DNA of 64,000 bases. It comes from Karstenula rhodostoma CBS 690.94 (lineage: Eukaryota; Ascomycota; Dothideomycetes; Pleosporales; Didymosphaeriaceae). How positions within the stretch are numbered: position 1 is the first letter of the stretch; each line of letters starts with the position of its first letter. The stretch lies in contig MU001496.1 of NCBI GenBank assembly GCA_010093485.1, forward strand, positions 1,307,666 through 1,371,665, in the 5' to 3' direction. Under the pieces are notes generated by a model. It saw only the letters and a list, made by a program, of their open reading frames with translations. It did not search any database and was not told the DNA's origin. Made by a program: the position numbers and the translations under genes. Shown one piece after another: positions 32,801 through 44,168 of this stretch.

Positions 32801-34044
32801 AGAAGAGAGGACAAGAGACCTACTCGGATCAATGAGATGACGGTCGACGGCCAAGAAGTGTTCCCGCACGCCATCACACCACGCCAGCGAGAGGCGGTTT
32901 TGCCGGCTGCGCAGTGCGTACTCGACCTCGCGCTGAGGCAGCCGGCGCTTGGCCCAGCTGGGCGCAGTCGACTCGCGTGCATGCACCGTTGCTGAGTACT
33001 GCCATCCCTCGGTTTCACGAGGCTGGCAAAACAAAGGCTCGAGATGGCGATCGGCAGGCAGTGAGCGTGATGGACACTGGACATGGCCATGGACAGGACG
33101 GCCGCGTGGTGGAGACGACGGCCAGCGGCAGAGGACACGGCTCGGGGCTCCCCCTCCCTCGCACTCGCTCGTATCGTCAACTGTGCAGGGCGTCCCTCGT
33201 ACTGTGCTGTGTGCATCCTCTCTCTGTACCTGGGCCACCAAGGGAGACGGGAGAAAAGAGGCCGCCGGACTGTCAATTGGGCGAAACACGCCGTCGAGCT
33301 AACTGCGCTAACGCCCTCTGCGTGCTCCCCAGTCGCCGCCCATCCCTGCCCTTGCTCAGGGTCAGGGACCGGGACCCTCCAGCCGTGTCGCTCGCCCGTC
33401 GGCCTTCTCCTCCCTAGCCCTCCCACGAGCGCCTGAAGAGCCTCAGTCTCGATCCTCACCACCGCACACCGCTGGGCTGTGCTGCTTCCCCTCCTTACGT
33501 GCCCTTCACGCCTCTTCGACAGAGCGCTCCCGTCTCGCTCTCTACCGCCAGTCGCCCGTCGCCCGTCGCCCGTCGCCAGTCGCCCTCCGCCCTGTTCCGC
33601 CCTGCCAGCTGTCGCTGTCTCCGGCTTCCCCGTGCCCATCGTGTCTTTGATCCGAGTAGGTCCCCCGCCCTCTCCTCGTCTCTTCTTTGTGCCGCCTGCA
33701 GTAGCTGCCCTAGACTACCATCCCGTGCTACCCTCACTCCAACCCGCCCATGGTTGCTGCAACAAAGCCCTCCTTTCTCACACGTGCCCAGTTCAACCGT
33801 ACCAACCATCGGAACAAGCCCTCCTTGTCGACCGCATTGCTATACAGTCGCACACTGTCCCCGCCAAGGACCTGGAACCGAGCCCTCATTGATTGACCTG
33901 GGACACCTTCACTCCGTCATGAAATTGAACAGACACCAATAATCCCCCACCCGTTGTTTTCTGCTCGATCCTTTCCGTAACCTTCGTTACATCACATTCG
34001 TTTATCGCCGTCGCCTGTCGCGCGCCGGCCACCTTACACGCACC
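29867..34044. other. 4.2-kb region with no supported gene
   Basis: The longest gene-free stretch of the euchromatic block. It includes C-rich sequence (29950-30300) and microsatellites: GATGG at about 31005-31028, TTATTG at about 31463-31487, and a GTCGCCC run at about 33548-33590. Long open frames on the minus strand at 32590-33639 are Arg/Ala/Ser-rich, lack ATG and domain support, and follow from high GC content. The last several hundred bases are pyrimidine-rich and may be the long 5' leader and promoter of the kelch gene. A non-coding RNA cannot be excluded. Confidence 0.4.
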
Positions 34045-36429
34045 ATGAGTTTCAAAGACCCCATCTACCCGTTGGAGAACCATTGCTCCGTCATTCACGA
34101 TAACACGCTCTACGTCTATTCGCCGCAGGGCTTCCAGTCCTTGGATCTTGCAAAGGGTTCAGAATGGGAGAAGCTACCCATGGACATATCGCTGACGGGC
34201 GCCGAGTGCATCCTGGCGCCGTCCTCTGGGGATGCCAACACCGACATGATGTTCGTTGTTGGAGGGAAAGTGAACGAGACCGTCAGGCAGTGGGACTACC
34301 CCGGCCTTATGCACTACTCGTTCAAGGAAAAGAAATGGGATTGGCAGCGCTCCGAGTCTTGGGTCACGAAGGAACGAACGAATCACGCCGCCATCTATAT
34401 CCCAGCCGCGAAACAAATCCTCGTCTATTCGGGCTCCTCAGATCCTCAGTCAGGCGGTCTCTCGTCGGAGAGCTTCTTGATCGACACGAAAACGCCCTAT
34501 GGCGTTCTCAGCCAGCCGGCTGGGGCCAATCCGCCCCTCACCAAGCCCATGCTTCTGCCGTGGGACTCGACTCATGCAGTCATGGTCGGAGGTGGAGCCT
34601 CAAACACGGCCATCTATACCTTCGGTGCAATGTCGGATGCTTCTGGTGCGATGGAAGGATGGAAAGATCTGGGCATCGCGATCGCAGAACCCATCACCAG
34701 CCCGGAGTCAACCCAATGCACCTTGATCACGGGTGAGGATGGGAGCAAGGTGCTAGAAACATTTTACATGGGTGTGTCGCCAAACAAGGTTACGCGGACT
34801 GTTCTCCTCAACAAGGGCGGATCTGTTGCTACCCTAGGCACGACCGTTGGCGAAAAATCGAAACGATACACGACACTCGACGACTTCCCCAAATACAACG
34901 ACACCCTCGCCTCGGATCTCATCCGAAGTGGCTACTCGGTTGCGCAGAGCGACTCCGACAGGATTATCTTCTCAGGAGGCAACGCGGAGGAGCCTTTGAG
35001 CATCTTCGACGGCTCAGAGAACTCATGGGTCAACGCAACAGAACTCTTCACTGGCAGGCAACTGCAGAATGTCCTACAACCTTCGTCTTCTGTTAGCTCT
35101 TCAACGCCGACGTCGACGGCCACCGAGACAGCAGCAGCCTCTTCCTCTGCGGTCGCTGCTCCACCCGCCGGTGCCGCCGTGAACAACAAGGACAGGATGT
35201 TGACAGTCCTCGGTGCAACGCTAGGTGCAATCTTTGGCATCGCTGCTCTGTTGATCTTGCTGCTGTTCTGCCTCAGGTGGAGGAAAGCGAAGAAGAGGAG
35301 GACAGCGCAGGGTGGATACGTGGAGAAGGATCGCCTGAGCTTTGCAGACCGCGGTGCCGAGTTCATGAAGGAGGCGGGAGGTGTGGGCGGCAAGCCCAGA
35401 TTCGCAGAAGTGAATGCTTCCCAAACCTCGCTCGCCATCATTGCAGGCCACGGACACAAGCGCGGCATGTTGAGCGATTCAAGTACGCAGGGTCTGGTCA
35501 AGAAGGCCAGTCCTCTCGGATACACGGAGCCAGTCGAATTGTCCAAGTTCGACTTGAAACCAGAACCCATCGACGAGAGAATCGTTCGCCAGAACTCTGG
35601 CCGGATACCACCCCAACCCAAGGCTATCGGCAACGTGAGCAGAAGCCGCAGCTCTGGCTGGAGTCGCTATTTTGCCAACAACGATGCCACCAACCTGGCT
35701 GCTATGCCTACGGACAACCGCTCGACATTTGCTTCTGAACGTACAAGCACCGGCAGCCAGTCAATGTATAACGACTCGCGCATGTACAGCCAGTCAATGC
35801 AACCCCCTCCGCCACTCGATATTCCCAAATTTGAGAACCAACGCATAAGCAAAGTCACCACTGGCAGCCCGACGCTAGGCAACTCGACAGACAACTTACC
35901 CGGTCAGCCTATGCAGGCAGAACTCGCACGAGCCAATTCGGGGGCTAGCACACGCTCCGGCATCAGCAACGATGATCGCCACTACCTCCGGGACCCTGTG
36001 GAAAGCTGGTCACCTGTCGGCAACGAGGGGCGACCAGTGAGCAGCAACTACACGGCTAGTGTGGTGTTGAACGATTACCGTGACGGCGCTAGTTCATACT
36101 ATCCCGATGGCACCTCCTCGTTCTACCCGAAGAGCGGAACCAGCTCCTTCATCCCTGGCCAATCGAGACTTGGTGGACCCGAAGTTCGGGATAGTACCAA
36201 CACCATCTTCCCAGCTGGCAACCTGGCAAACATGCCGCCAAGCCAGCCGCAGGAGCAGCAGCAGCAGTACAACGACTTCGACTCCTTCTACCCCGCGCCC
36301 CCACGCCTAGGAGGTGCGCCAGATGGCCGGGAGAGCCAAATCACAGTTTTCCCCGGGGGCCCTGCCGGCGACGCGCGCAAAGAAGGAGGACAGGACATGT
36401 CCTGGCTGAACCTCGGTGTCTCCAAGTGA
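34045..36429 (+). CDS. kelch-type beta-propeller protein with one transmembrane segment
   Basis: An intronless gene of 794 residues. The N-terminal half is a six- to seven-bladed propeller by pattern: repeated short strands with LYVYSPQGF, MMFVVGGKVNETV, HAVMVGGGASNTAIYTFG and RIIFSGGNAEEP. A Ser/Thr/Ala-rich linker (about residues 350-380) follows. A hydrophobic helix at about residues 385-412 (LGATLGAIFGIAALLILLLF) is followed by basic residues (RWRKAKKRR), so the C-terminal half should be cytosolic. That tail is Ser/Gly/Pro-rich and probably disordered, ending in MSWLNLGVSK. No N-terminal signal peptide is visible, although the topology would suggest one. The family is widespread in filamentous fungi; its function is not known to me. 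Confidence 0.82.
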   Translation: MSFKDPIYPLENHCSVIHDNTLYVYSPQGFQSLDLAKGSEWEKLPMDISLTGAECILAPSSGDANTDMMFVVGGKVNETVRQWDYPGLMHYSFKEKKWDWQRSESWVTKERTNHAAIYIPAAKQILVYSGSSDPQSGGLSSESFLIDTKTPYGVLSQPAGANPPLTKPMLLPWDSTHAVMVGGGASNTAIYTFGAMSDASGAMEGWKDLGIAIAEPITSPESTQCTLITGEDGSKVLETFYMGVSPNKVTRTVLLNKGGSVATLGTTVGEKSKRYTTLDDFPKYNDTLASDLIRSGYSVAQSDSDRIIFSGGNAEEPLSIFDGSENSWVNATELFTGRQLQNVLQPSSSVSSSTPTSTATETAAASSSAVAAPPAGAAVNNKDRMLTVLGATLGAIFGIAALLILLLFCLRWRKAKKRRTAQGGYVEKDRLSFADRGAEFMKEAGGVGGKPRFAEVNASQTSLAIIAGHGHKRGMLSDSSTQGLVKKASPLGYTEPVELSKFDLKPEPIDERIVRQNSGRIPPQPKAIGNVSRSRSSGWSRYFANNDATNLAAMPTDNRSTFASERTSTGSQSMYNDSRMYSQSMQPPPPLDIPKFENQRISKVTTGSPTLGNSTDNLPGQPMQAELARANSGASTRSGISNDDRHYLRDPVESWSPVGNEGRPVSSNYTASVVLNDYRDGASSYYPDGTSSFYPKSGTSSFIPGQSRLGGPEVRDSTNTIFPAGNLANMPPSQPQEQQQQYNDFDSFYPAPPRLGGAPDGRESQITVFPGGPAGDARKEGGQDMSWLNLGVSK

Positions 36430-37615
36430 GCGATCACTTGTACAGTTTCCCTGTCTTCTACAGATTTCCTCAGACACTCGGGCGGTTCCTCGTGCATTCA
36501 TCTGGTCTTCAACAAAAGTCTCTCCAAAGGTTTTCCCTCCCAAGTCTGGGCATCATTCCTGCCAGCTCTCTATCTGCTTCGAGCATAGCTAGCGAGCGCC
36601 GGGCGCCCGAACTCTTTTCTGCCCTGCATGCAACATTTCCCTTTCCGGCTGGCTCTTTCCAACCTGCTTGGTACATACACACGCGCGCTTCAGCCCGCGC
36701 CCGCCACCCCATGTACCTCCCTTCTCTGCTTTGCGCGTCTCTTTTGTCCGCTGCATGCATCATACCCTAAGCTCTGCGCTTTGCGACCGGTCGTTACTAC
36801 AATACCCGACACCCACCAGCGGTGTCATACTCCTCCCCACAACTCCGCCTTGTATATACTCCCTCAAGCGCTAGATACTTTCTCGTCTCTCTTTGACTAC
36901 ATTGACACCTTCGTTTCTCTTTGCTGTTGTTGCATAGCTGCACTTTTCTGTTTGCGCGCAATCTCTTGTCTATATCTGTGTGCAATGGATTGCAATATGG
37001 CTTTGGCGTCTACAGATGGGATATGCTTTCCTTGCTGTCTGTATCTAATCTGACATCAGCATCATGCCAACGCGTGGTGCCGAGTAATGAATTTATTGAA
37101 ACCGCAAGTCGTCGTGTTTGTGAGTGTTGGCGGTGTGAGACTGATTCTGTCCTTGTGTCGCTTGCGCGGTCTGCTCCCCATCTAGGACTGAATGCCCGTC
37201 ATCAGCGCGTCGTTACCCATAGTAGCTTGTCTCTTGTTGCTCTGAGCTACTTGGACGAATCGTCTCGCACGCGACCATCGGTGCGCCGACTCACGATCCG
37301 AGGCCGCGCCCAGCGTACGGTGGTTAATCATGCTCCGGAGCACAAGTCTCGAACTCCGACTTAGATCACGAGATCCGGTGAACGCTATGAATCCGAGTCA
37401 AACATAATTCCGATTCAACCCATAAGTATCGGTTCAAACCAAGGATCCGGTTCCAAGTCGACATCTCACAGCGGGTGAGGGAAGATTGTTGATCCGCTAA
37501 CCTACCACATCGTCCACGGCCCGACCCACCCACTGACGTACCGCGGAGCCCCAAGCTCCCCGTTATCGCTCTCACGCAATCACACACCAGAGCAGGCCAC
37601 CGCGACACCAGCGCC
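36430..37615. other. intergenic region
   Basis: The first 500 bp are pyrimidine-rich and probably include the 3' untranslated region of the kelch gene. The rest leads up to the gamma-glutamyltranspeptidase start. Short overlapping frames have no protein-like content. No RNA gene was seen. Confidence 0.4.
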
Positions 37616-39640
37616 ATGGTCACGACATCTCGGGTCCTCGTCGTTCTTTCAGCCTTGTTCCACGCCTCACGTGCGTCAGCATTCAGCCCCCCACAGATAG
37701 TACTCCACCCGCAACAGGACCCATCGCACTCTTCTTCAGACCCTCGCCTTGGCGCCGTCGCCAGCGAAAGCAAGCTATGCAGCCGCATTGGAACAGAGCT
37801 CCTGCGCGCGGGGGGTAACGCTGCCGATGCCCTCGTCGGCACCGTCTTCTGCGTCGGCGTTGTGGGCATGTATCATAGCGGCATCGGCGGGGGCGGGTTT
37901 ATGCTCGTTCGTAGTGCATCTGGGGAGTATGAGAGTATCGACTTCCGGGAGACGGCGCCGGCGGCTGCGAGCGAGGACATGTACGTCGGGAACCGGAATG
38001 GGTCTGTGTTTGGGGGGCTGGCGGCCGGGGTGCCGGGGCAGTTGCGAGGGCTGGAGTACCTGCATCAGAGGTATGGGAAACTAAGCTGGGAGAGCGTCAT
38101 GCGGCCTGCGATTGAGCTGGCGGAGGGGGGCTTTAAGGTCGGCACGGATCTGGTGCGGTATATGGATGTTGCGACGAATTTCATCTTTAGGCGCGACTTC
38201 CTTGTCGAGGAGCCCGCGTGGGCGGAGGACTTTGCGCCGAATGGGAGGAGGGTGAGGGAGGGCGATGTGCTGACGAGGAAGAGGTTGGCGGAGACGCTCA
38301 GGGCGGTGGCGAAAGGGGGTGCGGATGCGTTTTATACGGGTCCCATTGCTGAGGCGACGGCACGAGCTGTTCGTGCGTCCAACGGCTCTATGACGCTCGA
38401 GGATCTCCGCGACTATAAGATCAAGTTACGAGCGCCTCTGCAGTCTGAGTATAGAGACTTCAAGCTCACGTCCGTGGGGGCGCCCGCTTCGGGTGCCGTC
38501 GTGCTCAGCGCGTTCAAGACCATCGAGGGCTACGCCGGCATGAACGATGCCAAAAGCACGAATCTAAGCACACACTACCTCGACGAAGCCCTCCGCTTCG
38601 CCTACGCAGAGCGCTCCTCCCTCGGCGATCCCGACTTCGTCAGCGGCACGGCCGCCCACCAGGACACGATGCTCAGCTCTGCCTCCGCCGCCCGCAAGCG
38701 CAGCAAGATCTCCTCTTCTCACACGCTCCCCATCTCCGACTACAACCCGGACGGTTACGAGATCCTCGAGAACCACGGCACATCCCACATCGGGTCCGCC
38801 GACGCCTCCGGCCTCGCCATCTCCCTCACTAGTAGGTCTCCTAACTCTAATACCAACTACGCATAACTAACATCCCAGCTACCATCAACCTGATATTCGG
38901 CGGCGGAGTCATCGTCCCCTCAACCGGCGTAATGTACGTAACCCCGTTGCCCGAATTCCAGACGCTCCACACAAGCAACGTCCCTCTTCCCCCGCCATCC
39001 CTTGCACCCCCCTACCCCAGCCTACCCTCACACTCACAGAACGAACCCCCTCACTAACCCGCCCTAAAGTCTAAACAACCAAATGAACGACTTCTCCACG
39101 CCCAACACCCGCAACGAATTCGGCTACCCGCCCTCCCCCTCAAACTACATCCTCGCGCACAAACGGCCCCTCTCCTCCATCGCCCCCGTCATCGTCGAGC
39201 ACAGAGCCAACAACACCCTCTACTACGTCCTCGGCAGCGCAGGCGGCGCCAAGATCATCTCCGCCGTCGCCCAGCTCCTCTGGCACGCCCTCGACCGCAA
39301 CATGTCCGCCATCGCCGCCCTCTACGAGCCCCGCTTCCACGACCAGCTCATACCCAACGTCATCGCGTTCGAGTGTAATTCTACGAACCCCGATTGCGCG
39401 CCCGATGGGAAGGCGCCGCATGATCTTGGCTTCCACCCGCTGGGCGAGTCTGGGGTTGGCACTGGTGCTGCGCGCGCGTACGATAACGCTACGATTGCGT
39501 TTATGCGCGGGAGGGGGCACAATGTGACGTGGATGCCGCAGGGGTACAGTTCGGCGCAGGCGCTGCGGATGTGTTGGAATGGGACGTTTGAGGCGGCGGG
39601 GGAGCCGCGGCAGAGGGATAGTGGGGGGTTTGCGGTTTGA
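37616..39640 (+). CDS. gamma-glutamyltranspeptidase
   Basis: An Ntn hydrolase that cleaves the gamma-glutamyl bond of glutathione and transfers or hydrolyses it, acting outside the cell or in the vacuole. The exons are 37616-38831, 38879-38933 and 39070-39640 (613 residues). The N-terminus has a signal peptide (VLVVLSALFHASRASAFS). GGNAADALVGTVFCVGVVG, GIGGGGFMLVRS and the substrate-binding FRETAP lie in the large chain. The autocatalytic Thr is in ENHGTSHIG, about residue 389, and starts the small chain. SLTTTINLIFGGG and GVILNNQMNDFSTP are created by splicing. The small chain ends with HPLGESGVGTG and the C-terminal domain. Several N-x-S/T sites are present. It should be made as one precursor that self-cleaves. 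Confidence 0.95.
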
Positions 39641-40613
39641 AGAGGGGGAGGGGGAGGGGTTTTGATATTGATTGATTGATTGATGGATGGATGGGGTGGA
39701 TGAGGTGAGGTTGCCGGTAGCTGGTTGCTTGGGGAGAGCGCGACGTCGAGCGACGGAAATCATGGAACCAGTGCCGCCTCTGCTGCTGGGCCCTGTACTA
39801 CTCCCGCGATGGATGACACTGTCCCACCACGCGCTGGGACGTGCCATCCCGCACGTCCCAGGGAGCAGAGGCAATCCGAGTCTTATCCACGAGACGAAAT
39901 TATGTGGAGGATGAGCGACTGGATGGAGAGACCACGACGACGACCATGGGTGTTTCAGAGGCTCCAGAGAACAAGATAGACCATTTAGACGCAAGAATAG
40001 TTTTCCTGTCATCAAGGCACGTGGATGGTGTTGAGCAGAGACCACGAGACATGACCGCGAGCACCATGACTGCCCCGTAACATCAGCGCCTCCTCTGAAC
40101 CACTTCCTACTACCAAAGTGTTACGAATTTCCGCCCAGGTGCCGCACTCATACATCCAGTCGGCCAAGCAATGCCAACCAAGGCACCGCCGTGGCCTCTG
40201 AGGACAAGCCGACCAGACCCCGAGCACGCGAGAGACGCATGATATGAAACGAGTCCAGACGCCAAGGGTACACAACACACTGCAAGCGGCTCAAAGCAGA
40301 AGCCGAGGCAAAGTCTCATCTTGTACAGAGCTACGTTACAATTCCCAAGCCGGACCCAGAAAGACCATCCCGACCATACGAATCCCGTGCTTCGTCGCCC
40401 AGACACCACTCGCTGGCCCGCAGAAGAGATGTCGTGCGCCAAATCGAACCGACTTTGCGACACCAACGGAAATGTGTGGACGGCCAACCGCCAAGCGTAG
40501 TAGTGACACATTGACCGAAGACAGACAGATAGATATAGGCGCCGAATAAAAGACCCGACCATTGAGTAACCGAAGGAAGTGGATATAGGAAACCGAGGGA
40601 ACGAGCTCCGTCA
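39641..40613. other. intergenic region between convergent genes
   Basis: Contains a GATT/GATG microsatellite at about 39667-39693 just after the transpeptidase stop. The remaining sequence has only unsupported short frames. It includes the 3' flanks of the transpeptidase (+) and HMG-box (-) genes. Confidence 0.4.
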
Positions 40614-41657
40614 TTACGCTGCGGTCTTTGCGGCTGCGGCCTTCGCGGCTTGGTACTGGTCTTCAAACACCTGCATTGTTGTTAGCTGTTGTGCGTAGGG
40701 AGCCTGAGGGGATGCACTCGCCTTCTTCTCGCTGGGACTGAGCGCCTTCCATTCGTTTGCGACGAGCTTGATCCTCTCCACAGCTGGGATGCCCCGGAAC
40801 TCATCCGAGGTAAGGCGCTGAGTCGTGAAAATCATGTATGCGGTTGTCTTCGGAGCTTTGTTGTGGCGCTCATCCACCAACTTGTCGTGCCTGGTCTTGC
40901 GGCCGAGCTTGCGCTTCAAGGCGGCGCGCGCGAGGTTGGCAGCGACAATCTCTTCAGGTGTGTGCGAAAGGATCCACCTGCTGTACTCGGCGGTCCTGGC
41001 CTCAGAGGTCTGTATGGCAATCTGGTTGTAGTGCTGCAGCATGTGTTAGCTGGAGCCTCTTTATATCGGCGTTCCACATACCTCTCTTTCGGCTGGTGTT
41101 AGATTCTTAAACTTCACCGCCGCTTCCTTCATCAGCGATTGCGAATCGTCAATGTTTTTGGAGGCCTTGAGCGCCTCGCTGGCGAACGACTGCCATGCGG
41201 AAGCATGAGCTCTCTTGGGAGAGTCCTTCAGCAGCGCCTTCTTCTTCAGCTCTCTGATCGTCTGGGCTTCCTTCTCCTCTGCTGTGAGCACCTTCTTCGC
41301 CCTCTTCTTTGGTGCATCCTTCTTTGCTGCCGTCTTCTTTGGCTTCTTGGGGTCCGATGTCTTGGCCTTGGCCGTCGTCGCTGTGGTTGTCTTCGCCGTC
41401 TTCTTTGTAGCCACTGCCTTCTTCACCTCCCTCTTAACTCGCGCGGTGGGTTCAGTCGCGCTCTTGGTGGCATATGCGCGGCGACCCTCGAGAATGGTAG
41501 CTCGGAACGCGCGTGCGATGGCGCCGACCGTCGGCTGGGAAGCGCCATGGCGGGCGAACAGGCTGGTGCGGAGCAGCTGGGAGATGCGCGGGAGGTCGTG
41601 TGTCGATGTTTTGGGCACATCAGCTGCCAAGCGGCAGAGCGCGCCGCGGGCGAGCAT
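40614..41657 (-). CDS. mitochondrial HMG-box protein (nucleoid packaging)
   Basis: An Abf2/TFAM-like protein that would bind and compact mitochondrial DNA. The exons are 41657-41082, 41033-40722 and 40670-40614 (314 residues). The N-terminus is an Arg/Ala-rich presequence ending GRRAYATKSA, a typical matrix-processing site. A Lys/Ala/Thr-rich linker (KKTAKTTTATTAKAK) follows. HMG box 1 runs from RAHASAWQSFASEALK across intron 1 to EYSRWILSHT. HMG box 2 runs from APKTTAYMIFTTQRL to EWKALSPSEKKVFEDQYQAA. The second intron is unusual: 51 nt, GC-AG type (GCGAGT...GCTAACAACAATGCAG). Without this splice the frame stays open and 17 residues interrupt box 2. First ATG used at 41657. Confidence 0.85.
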
Positions 41658-42145
41658 TGCGTGGAGGGCGCAGGTCAATTGTTGTGGACGCGTAGAAGAC
41701 GGCGAGGGACGCGAGAAGCGGGTCGTGGTAGTGGGATGGAATGGGCTGGGCAATGACTTGAAGAGGTTGGGAGGTTGGCTAGGGGGAGCCTTATGGCACT
41801 CGCGACAGGGAAGCTGTCCGGAAGAGGCATAGCGTCATGCAGCAACGACAGCGACGTCACAGTACCTGGGGCGTTCTGTCTCATTTAATGCATGAAAGCA
41901 GCGGTGCATGCATTGTGTACATTCTCCAGTCCTACATCGAAGCTAAAGCTGTCTATAAACTTTGGGCCTTGTGCATTTGGCATGCACCACCTGCCCAATG
42001 CTGTGGTATTGCTCCAAACGCCCGTTGCTCGACGTCGATAGATCGCTACACAGATGAATCACCTCCTCCCAAATGCTCAGACCTCGTCTATAGCTACTTG
42101 CTTTTGTTGTTAGAAGTGTTGCTACTGTCATGCCGCATCCAACGT
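41658..42145. other. intergenic region upstream of the HMG gene
   Basis: This 490-bp stretch lies between the HMG-box start and the last exon of the aminotransferase, both on the minus strand. It serves as the HMG promoter and the aminotransferase 3' flank. Nothing else is supported. Confidence 0.4.
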
Positions 42146-43548
42146 TCACTCCGGGACCTTGTAACTGCGTAGAATTAGCTTATAGTCATCAAACAGGGCA
42201 CGGGTCGCTTACCTCCACGGATGCTCTTCGTCACCGTACTGAATGGCCTCCATCCAGTCTTTGACCTGTCCTGTAATAGGACCACATTCCTCGTTCTCAG
42301 CCAGACCGCACTCTACGAGTCGCCCCTTCCAGCTGATTCGTCGCACGGGGCTGACAATGGCAGCAGTGCCGGCGCCGAACACCTCCATCATGCGTCCCTC
42401 GTCCGCAGCATCGGCAAGCTCCTTCATGGTAAACTTGCGCTCCAGAACCTTCCAGCCCTTCGGCTCGAGGCGCTCACGCGCAAGGGCGAGGACCGAGTCA
42501 CGCGTGACACCCTCCAAGATGGTTCCATCGAGAGGAGCAGTCAGCAGCTCAGGCTGTCCCGTTTCCTTGTTTTTGATCGCGGCGAACAGGTTCATGGTTC
42601 CGACCTCGGTGACATATTCTTCCTCGCCGAACAGCCATAGGTTCTGGTGGAAACCTCTGCTCGCTGCCTGCATCTGCGGGAGAATGCAAGGGGCGTAGTT
42701 GGCTCCCAACTTCTTGTCTCCTACTCCACCAGGCCAAGCTCGGACAGCGTAGTCTGTCGCCTCAAGCGACACGGCTTTGAATCCAGTCGGGTAGTAAGGG
42801 CCTACCGGCGAGGCAATGACGTACAGAAGCGCAGAGGCAGGGGGACCGACGCCGAGGGTGCGCTGGGTGCCAATCATGGTCGGACGAAGGTAGAGCGAGT
42901 ATCCGCGCGCACTGAACAAATGTAAGCCTTGGACGTGGACCGAAACGAACCGGGACCTACTCAGGAATGAAACGCTCATCAACCTTGAGGAACTTGCTAA
43001 TAAGCTCGATCAAGGCGTCGCCGTCGAATGTGGGAAGCGCAATACGCGCAGACGACTTGTTCATCCGGGCCATGTTCCTTTCCGGACGGAACAGTCTAAT
43101 GCCACCGTTTTTGTCCTTGTATGCCTTCATTCCCTCGAAGCACTCGAATGCATAGTGGAACACGCAGGTAGCGGGATCGAGACTAAGGTTTTGGTACGGC
43201 GTGATGCGCCCTGGAAGCCATCCTTCAGATGCAGTCCATTCGAGCGAGAGCATGTGGTCTAGACAAGTTAGGAACCTTCGCATGTAGGCGTCCCAAGGTC
43301 GCACCTGAGAAGTTGCGGCCGAAAATAAGTTCCTCCGGGGGCAACAACGCCTTTGGAGTCGTGGTCTTCGTAATTGAGAGTTTGGAAGGCTCAATGTCCT
43401 TGATCGCCGTTCCTACAGAGGCATCGGCGTGGATGCTGTACTGTCGCTGGGTCCGACATCGCAGTGAGGCGGCAGCGCAGGCGGCAGTAGGACGGATGGA
43501 GCGTTGGGAGAGCGACGAGAGCAATCGCAATGACCGTTGCTGAAGCAT
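42146..43548 (-). CDS. branched-chain amino-acid aminotransferase, mitochondrial type
   Basis: PLP enzyme that makes leucine, isoleucine and valine from their 2-oxo acids with glutamate, and works in reverse in their breakdown. The exons are 43548-43305, 43258-42961, 42911-42213 and 42164-42146 (419 residues). The Ser/Arg/Leu-rich N-terminus ([20 protein letters not shown]) is a mitochondrial presequence. [14 protein letters not shown] is joined across intron 1. [38 protein letters not shown] (Schiff-base lysine of KLGANY), EVGTMNLF and [14 protein letters not shown] are family signatures. The final 19-nt exon gives the conserved end HPWSYKVPE. Two GGAGTCA sites and a CCAAT upstream (43593-43718) are weak hints of amino-acid control. 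It is divergent from the SCYL2-like gene. Confidence 0.95.
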
Positions 43549-44168
43549 TGTGGGCGGCTGTGGAGGAGGAAGCACGAGACGGAAAGCGTGGGGGAGTCAA
43601 TGGCAGTGTCGCGACGGCATCTTTTGTATATCAAACCGACGCTTACCGCTCGGAGCAGCGTCTAGCTCCCCGACACTCCGATGCCGACCGAGGGCCAATC
43701 GGCGCGCGCTGGGAGTCACGTCACGTCTCTGCGAAAGGGCGCGACTGCGTACGATTATTGTCAGTTGTCGGATATCAGAGGCTACTGCCGTGCTGCTGTC
43801 TTCTTGTCGAGTTTACTCACGCGCGCTCGTTGACCGTCCGAGATGCGGTGCTGCGAAGCGCTTAGCCACGCAGCGGCCCGCGCGACAGCGTTTGGGGTTG
43901 GCCCGCTAGCCACCATTGTCGCGTGGGGGAGCTGCTTTGTCTGTCGGACCTGACACTGTGTTATTGCTCGCCGTGGTCCGTTGTCGCAGACGTTTGTTGA
44001 TAGCTGCCGTCTCAGGTTGCCAGACAGTGGATGCTACTAAGTGATACTAAGCTCACTGCGGCTGCGCACGCTCTTGCCCCGACGCAGCTCTCCCTTCTGC
44101 AAAGCTGGCCACACCGCAATCCATGAGCACCACCGCCCGATCCTAGCGCCCAGCGCCCGTCTCTCGCC
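43549..44168. promoter_or_regulatory. divergent promoter of BCAT and SCYL2-like genes
   Basis: A 620-bp region between opposed start codons. It contains a CCAAT (43695-43699) and two GGAGTCA motifs (43593-43599, 43712-43718), one mismatch from the Gcn4/CpcA site. Assignment is tentative. Confidence 0.35.

Noticed and set aside
32590..33639. 349-codon open frame on the minus strand
   Set aside because: It has no ATG-supported start, is Arg/Ala/Ser-rich and shows no domain; several other long frames overlap it on both strands, as expected from high GC content.
24441..43718. Gcn4/CpcA-like sites upstream of threonine synthase and BCAT
   Set aside because: TGAGTCT and GGAGTCA each differ by one base from the consensus, and such near-matches are frequent by chance; kept only as hints in the gene entries.
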